35,184 bases of DNA from an uncultured Francisellaceae bacterium (GTDB lineage: Bacteria > Pseudomonadota > Gammaproteobacteria > UBA6186 > Azoamicaceae). The translations under genes and the position numbers were made by a program. The first letter of the stretch is position 1, and each line of letters begins with the position of its first letter. The notes below the pieces were generated by a model that saw only the letters and a program-made list of their open reading frames with translations, was not told where the DNA came from and searched no databases. The stretch is from assembly GCA_945956915.1 (NCBI GenBank), contig CAMFJH010000021.1, positions 1 through 35,184 on the forward strand, written 5' to 3'. This document shows positions 18,318 to 25,851 of this stretch, in pieces.

Positions 18318-18866
18318 TTATGTTAATTTTTCTATCCAATTAGCATAAGCATCGATAAATTTTTGTAAAAAAACTTGGGTGTCTTTTTTAGTAATTTCAC
18401 CTTTATCATCGAAGAGATCTGAAGCGTGCCCGATATAGGCTTCAGGTTGTTGTAATACGGGTATATCTAAAAAAACGAAGGTTTGTCTTAAGTGGTGATT
18501 AGCACCAAATCCGCCTACAGCGCCTGGAGAAACGCTGATAACAGCGCCTGGTTTTTTGCCCCATACACTTTTACCATAAGGTCTGGATCCCACATCGATA
18601 GCATTTTTAAGTACGCCCGAGATAGAACGGTTGTATTCAGGGGTTGCGAATAAAAGGCCGTCACAGGCTTTTACTTTTTCCCGAAATTCGATCCATTCTT
18701 TGGGGGGATTATTTTCCAGATCTTCATTAAAAAGGGGCAAATTGCCAATTTCGATGTGTTCAAATTGTAGTGAAGCGGGGGCCAGTTTAATCAATAGATT
18801 TGCGACCTTTCGATTAAGAGAATCTTTACGCAGGCTACCGACAATGACTGCTATTTTTTTACTCAT
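18318..18866 (-). CDS. NADPH-dependent FMN reductase (chromate/quinone reductase type)
   Basis: A 182-residue flavodoxin-like protein. The FMN phosphate loop GSLRKDSLNRK follows the first strand (residues about 9-19), and PEYNRSISGVLKNAIDVGSR matches the family PEYN..PG.LKNAID motif. The family transfers electrons from NAD(P)H through FMN to quinones, azo dyes or metal ions; the physiological substrate is unknown. ATG at 18866 has AGGAG just upstream; the longer frame from 18944 would add 26 residues overlapping the promoter. It converges with the DUF1328 gene. Confidence 0.88.
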   Translation of the reverse strand: MSKKIAVIVGSLRKDSLNRKVANLLIKLAPASLQFEHIEIGNLPLFNEDLENNPPKEWIEFREKVKACDGLLFATPEYNRSISGVLKNAIDVGSRPYGKSVWGKKPGAVISVSPGAVGGFGANHHLRQTFVFLDIPVLQQPEAYIGHASDLFDDKGEITKKDTQVFLQKFIDAYANWIEKLT

Positions 18867-18909
18867 CCTAATTCTCCTATTTTCATTTATAAACGACTGG
18901 TATGGAAAC

Positions 18910-18937
18910 AGTATAAATCTCGGCTTAACTTTGTCAA
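18910..18937 (-). promoter_or_regulatory. Promoter of the FMN reductase gene
   Basis: On the minus strand, a perfect -35 TTGACA (18937-18932), a 16-base spacer and -10 TATACT (18915-18910), 43 bases before the ATG. It is back to back with the promoter at 18954. Confidence 0.65.
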
Positions 18938-18953
18938 TAGCCAATTATTTAAT

Positions 18954-18982
18954 TTGACATCATGCAAAATATTTGTTATAGG
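18954..18982 (+). promoter_or_regulatory. Promoter of the small membrane protein gene at 19016
   Basis: TTGACA at 18954-18959, a 17-base spacer and TATAGG at 18977-18982. The -35 is perfect and the -10 matches four of six consensus bases. The next gene starts 33 bases downstream. Confidence 0.6.
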
Positions 18983-19015
18983 TTAGATTGTATGATTTTC
19001 TTGTAGGAGACTAAT

Positions 19016-19204
19016 ATGTCATTAATATCAATTGTTCTAGTCCTAGTTGTAGTGGGCGTATTACTGTGGTTAATAAACACATATATTCCAATGGCAGGAC
19101 CTATCAAGTCTATTTTAAACGTTGTCGTGGTTATTTGTGTGATTGTATGGTTACTATCCGCATTTGGGCTAATCAGCGGCTTAGGCACTGTAAGTTTAAA
19201 GTAA
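19016..19204 (+). CDS. Thivi_2564-type small membrane protein
   Basis: A 62-residue protein with two transmembrane helices. It starts MSLISIVLVLVVVGVLLWL, with the loop NTYIPMAGPIKSILN and a second helix VVVICVIVWLLSAFGL. This pattern is that of the conserved Thivi_2564 family, whose function is unknown. ATG at 19016 follows TAGGAGA. It has its own promoter and converges with the large coiled-coil gene. Confidence 0.85.
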   Translation: MSLISIVLVLVVVGVLLWLINTYIPMAGPIKSILNVVVVICVIVWLLSAFGLISGLGTVSLK

Positions 19205-19230
19205 AACCGCATACAGAGCCTAATTAATCT

Positions 19231-22200
19231 TTATGAGGGCTTCATGCTTGGAGTGTTGGCATTTCTGCTTGCATCAGGAGTGCCGTTGTCGTTTTTATTT
19301 TCTTTAACCTGTTCAATTTTTGCTTGTTCTTGGGCACGGATTTTCTCCTGATCCTCTTTTTCTTTAGCCTTCTTTTTTTCTAATTCCAGTTGAGGTGTAT
19401 GCGTGGCACTCACTGGCTGCATCCTTGCTGTTACATCTTGTGGAGTACTGGCAGTATTTTCTACCTGTTTAGTTGCATTTTGATCATTGGCTGCTGCAGG
19501 CTGTGTCGTTGCGTTTGCTTGAGCTGCAACCTGTATAGGTAAAGGACTTGCAGTTGGTGCAGTTACAGTGGTTGCCGTACTTAGAGCTGGATTTGTTACA
19601 ATTGGGCTTACTAGTGTTTTGAATCGCTCTTGTAACCTTTGAAGCTGTTCTGCAAGACTTTGCTCTTCATTTTTTGCTACTTGTAAATCTGTAGTTCTTA
19701 GTTCAGTTCTATATTTTTCTGCTTCTATGTTTTTTTTAATCTCAGACTCGAAGTTTTGTATTTTTACTTCTATTGTATGTGGATCACTTGGTGGGGGAGT
19801 TTTGGCTAGCTCTTCTTTTAACTTATTACATTGCTCCTCTAAATTTTTTCGTTCTACTCTCAACGCTACTATTTCTGGATCTTTATTATTTAAGTCATTA
19901 GCTTTCCCTTCTAGTTCCCTGACTGATTTTTGTGAGTTTAATAGCTTATTTTGTTTTTCTGTAATTTGCTTATTTAAATCTAAAGCTCTCTCCTTTTCAT
20001 TGGGGTCTTGCATATTTTTTGCAAGTTCTTCGTTATTCTTCGATGCTTTCTCATATTCCTGCGAAAGTTTTTTAGCATTTTCTTCTTGAAGTTTTTCAAT
20101 TTCAATTAATTTGTCTTTGTTCTTGATGCTATCTGGTGATTTTGGAGTTGGTATAGGGATTGCGAATCCAGATTTTGACTTTGGGGAGTCTGCAGATGGG
20201 TTAGGCTGAGCATTTGTATGCAGAGTTTCATTTTCTTTATATAATTCTGCTTTTTGGCTGTCTAGCTCTACCTTTTCTTTATTCAAGGTTTCAATATTTT
20301 TTTCAATTTCATTTTGTGAAGTTAATGTTGGATTTGGAGCTGGTGAATTTGCTATCAAACTCATGCTGGGTTCAGAGTAAACTTTATTATCGGCAACATT
20401 ATCAATAATGGGTGCAGTAGGATTAGTTGCACTAAGGGATGCACTTCGGGTTGTAGGAGCTGTAGCTTGTATAGTCGCATTAGCAGGTGGTTGTTGTACC
20501 GGGGCAACTGCTGGATTATTTTGAAGTGTGTTAGGCATATTAGCATCCACCGATAGACTGCCTTCTCGGTTTCGATTTATAGCTCGATCAACAGAATTTA
20601 CTTCTGCTCTGACACCACCCTCTGCCAAAGTTTTTTTCTCGTTTGCTTCTTTTCTTGCTTTTCTAACCATTGCATTTATTTTATTTAATTCATCTTGTAT
20701 TTCTTTTTGCTTACCTGGTGGTTCTTTAAAACCATTTGCATCAAACTTTAAATATTTAGGAGGCGTCATTCTTAAACCAGCTTCTGCAGCTTTTCTTGCC
20801 GTAGTGACTAAGTCTTTAGTGGATACAGGTATGTTTTTAGGTTTTATTGTTAATCCAAATTTGCCTTCTTCGGACATGCTAACTTTTGCATTAAATATAC
20901 CTGTCCCTTGATCTGAAGTATCTCTCCATTTATTTAAAAGACCAAAAACGCCTTCATTGCGGTCGGCAATTTTATCTTGTTTAATGATCCCTTCCTCTAT
21001 TTTTTTCCGTCTTTCTTCAGAGGATAACTTTTTGATGTGTTCAACGCGATTACTTTTGTCAGTTGTAGGTTTGTCAGAAGGAAGAGCATATTTTTCCTTT
21101 CTACTGGCATCTTTTTCCTTTATAAATTCTTGCAGATACTTATTCATGTCAAAGTTTGCTGGTAATCGCTCAGGTTCACCTCGTAGGTCTTTTAATGCAT
21201 TTCCTGCAGCTTCCGCTTCTGCAGCTGTTCTCGTTATTTTTGCCTCAGTTCTGTGTATTAAAGTTTCTAGGTTATTTATTTTGGTATTTACCCCAGACAC
21301 ATCATCATTTGCCTTTTTCAGAGCAAGGTTGGCAGCATCTAATGCTTCTTTTTTTTCTTTCTTTTGGTCAGTATCTTTGGGGTCGACAGCATCAAATGCC
21401 TCTTTTGCCTGCTTTTGTTCTTCAGCGGCTAATTTTACATTTTCCATCGCATCTGTTAATTCTTCTTTCTTTGCCTTTTCTAAAGATGCTTCTGCTGATT
21501 TTAATGCTTCTATGGCTTTAGCAGCATTTTCGTCAGCTTTTATTTTTGCATCTTTAGCTTTCCTTTTGTTTTTTTTTGCGTGAATTCTTTTTTTAACTTT
21601 ATTCTCTTGGTGTTTAAGTAAATCTTTTGCCGCTTTAAATTTTACTTGTTCTTCACTTAATGCTAATTGTGCAGCATTAAGCTTTAATTCTGCTGCCTTA
21701 GCTAAGCCAAGCGCTATACCAGCATCTTCTCTGGCTTTGTCTGCCTTTGCGAGATTTTCCGGTGTTGCATCAGTGATAGGAAGCATTGCGGTATAAGCAC
21801 TTGATTTTTCTTTTTGTACTGCTAATGCTTGCTGGTGTGCCTCAGATTGTTTATCAACTTCGGCTTGTGCTGCTAAGAATTTTTTCTCTGCAGATGCAAA
21901 AACTCTTTTAGCATCTATCACGCTCTTATATTTATTTATAGCTGCTCTTTCTGCTTCTGTTTCAGGCTCTTCTTCTATATCGCGTTCTGGTTCTGCTGGT
22001 GCTGCTTCCTCTTCTTGTTCTAATTCTAGTTCTTCTTGCTCTTGTTCCTTTTGTTCTTTACGTTCTTTATGTTCTTTGTATTCGACTTTTGTTTTTTCTT
22101 CTGATATTGATCCTACCTCTTCTAGCATTGGTTCTGCTACTGCGGATGGAGCAACTGGTGCTGATCCACTTAGGGATGCTGCTACTTGAGGTGCTACTGA

Positions 22201-23283
22201 TGGTCCTGCTTCCAGTGATTGTATTTTTGGTTCTGGGGATGTCGAGGATACCGTTGGTTGAACAGAAATTGAGGGTTCTATTTGTAGGGACTTTGGGGTT
22301 GGTGCTTGCATTGTTACTTGGGATGGGTTATCAAAATCCCCCAATGCTACCTTGGCAAGATCGACTTCCATTAAGGCTGCTCTGATCTCTTCCTCTTTCG
22401 CCTTAAATGACGCCATGTCTGCGTTCCACGCATCATTAGCTTTTTGACGTTCTAATTCATTTTTAGCATATATTGTTTCAATTTCTCTCTCAGAAAGAGA
22501 AGTGTTGCCACGTTTTTGTTTTTCAGCTTCTATCTCTTTTTTTGAACGTGCATCTATTAAATCTATTTGGAATCTAAGAGTTGAAATTTCTGGCTCTTTT
22601 GGTGTTCTTTCTGCGTTGAGAGCGCTTAGCTTAGCATTAGCTTCATCGAGTTTCTGTTGTAATTCCTGTCTCTTAGCTTCATTCTTTGTGGCTTGTGATG
22701 CTTGTATTTCCTCTGGGGTTGGTTCTGCATTTGCAGTGTCTTCTTTTATTTCTTTTGTTTCTTCTGATTCAGAAACTTTTTGTTTACCATCTACGTTTTT
22801 ATCCACAGAGATGGGCGAAATAGGTGGAGGGGTAGTTGGAGAATTTTCTTGACTGGTGGAAGAGACGCTCGAAGAAGTCGCATTACTTTTTTGAGCTTCT
22901 TCTAGCCTTCTTTTCTCAGCTTCTTCTTGTTCTTTTTTTTTCTTTTCCTCTTGTTCTTTTCTCTTTCTTTCTTTTTCTTCTTCCAACTTCATTCTTTCTT
23001 CTTCTTTCTCTGTCTCTGCTAATTGGAGCGCTTCTTCCTCTTCTTCCTGAGACTTATTAACTTCTTGTTGTTGTTCTATTTGTTCTTGTCTTAGAAATTC
23101 TGGATCTGATTCTTGTTGATTAGGAAGCGAAATTTGTGCAGAATCACTCATTTCTGAAGAGTTTACCAGATTTGGATTGTTGGCAGTATTCTCAGTTTGA
23201 GGAGCAGATTCTGTAGGTTCTGGTGGAGGATTTTCTACAGGCTCTTGATTTTCATCATTATTTTCAGGTGGTTTTGTAATCAT
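19231..23283 (-). CDS. Giant coiled-coil protein, candidate secreted effector
   Basis: A 1350-residue protein with no signal peptide or membrane span. Order: a Pro/Glu/Asn-rich start (1-60); a very acidic and basic coiled coil with runs of E, K and Q (about 60-135); Ser/Pro-rich linkers; a second acidic coiled coil; an Ala/Lys/Glu helix region with the basic cluster KKRIHAKKNKRKAK (about 563-578); a module shared with the next gene (about 705-885), including TIKPKNIPVSTKDLVTTARK; then further coiled coils and Thr/Pro/Ala linkers to a polar C-terminus. ATG at 23283 follows GAGG by 5 bases; the upstream frame to 23367 lacks a site. I do not recognise a function. Size, coiled coils and eukaryote-like low complexity fit a type IV effector, which is inference. 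Confidence 0.7.
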   Translation of the reverse strand: MITKPPENNDENQEPVENPPPEPTESAPQTENTANNPNLVNSSEMSDSAQISLPNQQESDPEFLRQEQIEQQQEVNKSQEEEEEALQLAETEKEEERMKLEEEKERKRKEQEEKKKKEQEEAEKRRLEEAQKSNATSSSVSSTSQENSPTTPPPISPISVDKNVDGKQKVSESEETKEIKEDTANAEPTPEEIQASQATKNEAKRQELQQKLDEANAKLSALNAERTPKEPEISTLRFQIDLIDARSKKEIEAEKQKRGNTSLSEREIETIYAKNELERQKANDAWNADMASFKAKEEEIRAALMEVDLAKVALGDFDNPSQVTMQAPTPKSLQIEPSISVQPTVSSTSPEPKIQSLEAGPSVAPQVAASLSGSAPVAPSAVAEPMLEEVGSISEEKTKVEYKEHKERKEQKEQEQEELELEQEEEAAPAEPERDIEEEPETEAERAAINKYKSVIDAKRVFASAEKKFLAAQAEVDKQSEAHQQALAVQKEKSSAYTAMLPITDATPENLAKADKAREDAGIALGLAKAAELKLNAAQLALSEEQVKFKAAKDLLKHQENKVKKRIHAKKNKRKAKDAKIKADENAAKAIEALKSAEASLEKAKKEELTDAMENVKLAAEEQKQAKEAFDAVDPKDTDQKKEKKEALDAANLALKKANDDVSGVNTKINNLETLIHRTEAKITRTAAEAEAAGNALKDLRGEPERLPANFDMNKYLQEFIKEKDASRKEKYALPSDKPTTDKSNRVEHIKKLSSEERRKKIEEGIIKQDKIADRNEGVFGLLNKWRDTSDQGTGIFNAKVSMSEEGKFGLTIKPKNIPVSTKDLVTTARKAAEAGLRMTPPKYLKFDANGFKEPPGKQKEIQDELNKINAMVRKARKEANEKKTLAEGGVRAEVNSVDRAINRNREGSLSVDANMPNTLQNNPAVAPVQQPPANATIQATAPTTRSASLSATNPTAPIIDNVADNKVYSEPSMSLIANSPAPNPTLTSQNEIEKNIETLNKEKVELDSQKAELYKENETLHTNAQPNPSADSPKSKSGFAIPIPTPKSPDSIKNKDKLIEIEKLQEENAKKLSQEYEKASKNNEELAKNMQDPNEKERALDLNKQITEKQNKLLNSQKSVRELEGKANDLNNKDPEIVALRVERKNLEEQCNKLKEELAKTPPPSDPHTIEVKIQNFESEIKKNIEAEKYRTELRTTDLQVAKNEEQSLAEQLQRLQERFKTLVSPIVTNPALSTATTVTAPTASPLPIQVAAQANATTQPAAANDQNATKQVENTASTPQDVTARMQPVSATHTPQLELEKKKAKEKEDQEKIRAQEQAKIEQVKENKNDNGTPDASRNANTPSMKPS

Positions 23284-23333
23284 AACATCCTCATTCTTAA
23301 CATTTATAAATATCTTCAATTCTTTTGAGTACG

Positions 23334-23361
23334 ATTTTATTAATAGGTTCCTGAAGTGTAA
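23334..23361 (-). promoter_or_regulatory. Possible promoter for the giant coiled-coil gene
   Basis: On the minus strand, TTACAC (23361-23356), a 16-base spacer and TAAAAT (23339-23334), about 50 bases before the ATG. Both boxes are imperfect. If real, the gene can be transcribed apart from the protease gene upstream. Confidence 0.35.
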
Positions 23362-23477
23362 CGGCATTGTAGCGGTAATTTAGAGATGTCTCTTTACATG
23401 CTAAAAGCGACGGTGTACGTGCTAGCAAAGAGGGAGTGAGGATCTGCACCAGTAGCTCAATAGTTAGATGTTTCACT

Positions 23478-25733
23478 TTATTTGCGTGGATTTATTCCTT
23501 TTAAATTTTCTATTTGACTATCTAATTTTTTATTGCTTTCTTCTAATTGCTTTTCTAATTCTGCTAATTCTGCTACCAGTTTTTGTTCTTTTTCTAATAG
23601 AGTATTATGTGTGCTTTCGTAATTTTCTGGAGATGCAATTGTTTTTTCAGCTGCTGTTTTTACTTCGAGAACAGCTTTTGGTTTAGGAGCCTCTTGTATT
23701 TTTTGTTGGATAACAAGTATTTGCTCTTTTAGACGAGTAATCTCTTGTTTATCGCTTTCAATTTCTTTAGTTTCAGTAAGTGCTGGAGTTGCTGTATTTT
23801 TTCCAGTCACCATTAGAGAAGTACGACTAGCAGGCTCAGGCATCATAGGTTTTGCCATCAAACTTGCTGAGGCTAATACTGGGGTAGAAGGTGTTGGATC
23901 GGCTGTGGTTTTACTGGACGCTGTTAATGATGCAGTAGCCTGTGTAGGAGTCACTGCAGATGGGGCAGTTGTCGTTGAGTGTCGAGCTGTAGCTGAAGGT
24001 GGAAGTGGAGGTGTAGACCTGGCTACTACGCTGGGACTGTCCGCAGATAGAGCAGGTGGATGCAATTTATTCTTTTCTTCTTGTACCATCTTATTTATTT
24101 TTGCCAGCTCCTTATCAAGATCTGCTTTCATGTTTGCAGGTTCCTTAAATCCATGAGAAGTGAAGGTTAAAAATTTAGGAGGAGTCGTCCTTAGCGCAGC
24201 TTCGGCGGCTTTCCTAGCAGTAGTGACCAAATCTTTAATTGATGCGGGATAATGCTTAGGCTTTATTGTGAAAGCAGCGTTGGTACCACTTTGGGGTGTG
24301 GTTTTATCAATTTTCGCGTTAAAGGCTCCAGTGCCTGCCTCTGGAGTAGGATTTAATTGTGCTAAATCACCTAAAGCCTCTGAATTAGCATTTTTAAAAG
24401 TAGGTTTTGCTTTTCCTTTTTTTAACCATTTTTCTTTTTTTTCAGGACTTAAACCATTAAATTTTTCTGCTCTACTTGTTTCTTTTCTAGTAATATATTT
24501 TGTGACCACATCCATGTAATCTTTAACATCTTCAGTTTCTCCCTTTGCTTTTCTTTCTTCTCTGGCAGCAGCTTTTCTTGCTGCTTCAGTTGATTCTACG
24601 CGTAGCTTTATAACTTCAGCAGCTCTTGTTGCCTCTGCGAGTGCTTTTTTTGCTGCGTTCTCAGTATCGATTGCTACCTTTTTCTCTTTTTCATCTACCG
24701 TTTTTGCATTGTCTGTAATTGCTTTTAATTCTATAGTTGCTTCTTCGAGTTTTCTTTTAGCTTCTTCTACCGTGTCTTCTGCGATTTTTGCATCTGTTTT
24801 TGCTTTATTTTCTGCTACTTCTGCAGCTTTTCGTGCATCTTTTGCAGCTTTTTTTTCTGTTGCTGATCCAAGTTTTGGTTCTTCGGCTAATGTTTCTTCT
24901 ATGTTTTTTTCACCAAGTTCCGGTGTGATTACTGCTGACGCGACCCTTGCAGCAGTTTGCTCGAGCACAGATGCGGGTTGTGTTTGATTTGCAGTTAAGG
25001 TTTGAGGTTCTTCTTGTGCTTGTGCTAATGTCGTTTCTGGCATGCTTGCTAGGGCAGCTGGCTGTTGTCTGCTTGCATTGGCTTCAGTAAGGTTTCTTGC
25101 CATCGTCTTGCGCGATGCTTCCATATCGACATCGGGAGAAATAACAACATCTGGGTTTTCTAGTCGTTTTTCTAAACAATATAGTGCCCAGGGCCCACAA
25201 TCTATGAGGTTGGTTTGTAATTTTGTTTCTGTTTTAAAATCGAAAGTATAAGGAGGCATGCCCTTTTCTTGCTCTGAAAGATGTGATGCCAATTGTTGAA
25301 AGTGATGAATAACACTCTCTTTAGTTATAGTATTTCCATCTCTCCAACCGCCGTAACTATCATAATATTCGATTTTTCGCTTTTCACTATCAATCAGTAC
25401 TAAACTCCAATGATCTCCCGAAACATGGATGGGGTAAGCAAATATCGTCTTCTTTACGGTACTGCTAACGCTTAATTCATTGGCTTTAAGATCGGATAAT
25501 ATTTTCTCATCTATTGCCTTTGCATCAGATATGTTTGACAAATTCACTATCAGTGGGTAAGGAGGCCTTAGTTCCCCAATACCTTCTGGCACAAATAATT
25601 TAGGGTGCTTGTCTCCTAAATACTTAATGTACTTATTTATGGTAAAATTAGTTAAGCGACCAGAAAACAATTCCTCATTTTCACGTAAATCTTTTTCAAA
25701 TTCTTGATTTTTTGATTCAATCGCATCAGGCAT
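23478..25733 (-). CDS. Ulp1-like (CE clan, C48-type) cysteine protease with coiled-coil tail, candidate effector
   Basis: A 751-residue protein. The N-terminal 215 residues hold a CE-clan protease fold: H108 with W109 (SGDHWSLVLID), D125 (IEYYDSYGG), Q173 and C179 (LQTNLIDCGPWALY). The His-Asp spacing of 17 and Gln-Cys spacing of 6 equal those of yeast Ulp1. Such enzymes cleave SUMO, NEDD8 or ubiquitin; bacterial ones are usually effectors acting in the host cell. Residues about 240-400 are Ala/Lys/Glu coiled coil, about 405-555 is the module shared with the giant neighbour, then a Ser/Thr/Pro/Ala linker and a C-terminal coiled coil. ATG at 25733 is 8 bases after GAGGA; GTG at 25739 is too close. 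No Sec signal is seen. The exact substrate is unknown. Confidence 0.88.
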   Translation of the reverse strand: MPDAIESKNQEFEKDLRENEELFSGRLTNFTINKYIKYLGDKHPKLFVPEGIGELRPPYPLIVNLSNISDAKAIDEKILSDLKANELSVSSTVKKTIFAYPIHVSGDHWSLVLIDSEKRKIEYYDSYGGWRDGNTITKESVIHHFQQLASHLSEQEKGMPPYTFDFKTETKLQTNLIDCGPWALYCLEKRLENPDVVISPDVDMEASRKTMARNLTEANASRQQPAALASMPETTLAQAQEEPQTLTANQTQPASVLEQTAARVASAVITPELGEKNIEETLAEEPKLGSATEKKAAKDARKAAEVAENKAKTDAKIAEDTVEEAKRKLEEATIELKAITDNAKTVDEKEKKVAIDTENAAKKALAEATRAAEVIKLRVESTEAARKAAAREERKAKGETEDVKDYMDVVTKYITRKETSRAEKFNGLSPEKKEKWLKKGKAKPTFKNANSEALGDLAQLNPTPEAGTGAFNAKIDKTTPQSGTNAAFTIKPKHYPASIKDLVTTARKAAEAALRTTPPKFLTFTSHGFKEPANMKADLDKELAKINKMVQEEKNKLHPPALSADSPSVVARSTPPLPPSATARHSTTTAPSAVTPTQATASLTASSKTTADPTPSTPVLASASLMAKPMMPEPASRTSLMVTGKNTATPALTETKEIESDKQEITRLKEQILVIQQKIQEAPKPKAVLEVKTAAEKTIASPENYESTHNTLLEKEQKLVAELAELEKQLEESNKKLDSQIENLKGINPRK

Positions 25734-25836
25734 ATACACGCTCCTCTTACCCTTTATTCCTACAACCTATTAGGGTAAGAAAATGTATACATGTTCCAGA
25801 GAAATTAGCGTGTAGTTTCTCTTTCTTTATAAGACA

Positions 25837-25850
25837 CTTAAGATCTTAAG
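25837..25850. repeat. Perfect 14-bp palindrome
   Basis: CTTAAGATCTTAAG ends one base before the stop of the SNF2 gene (read on the minus strand, it follows that stop). Nearby AGAGAAA/TTTCTCT at about 25799-25823 can also pair. Either could mark the transcript end, but no long T run is present on the minus strand. Confidence 0.4.
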
Positions 25851-25851
25851 A

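Noticed and set aside
21156..21583. Long plus-strand open frames opposite the giant coiled-coil gene
   Set aside because: They are leucine/serine/phenylalanine-rich mirror images of a Lys/Glu/Ala-rich gene on the minus strand, with no ribosome sites or family features.
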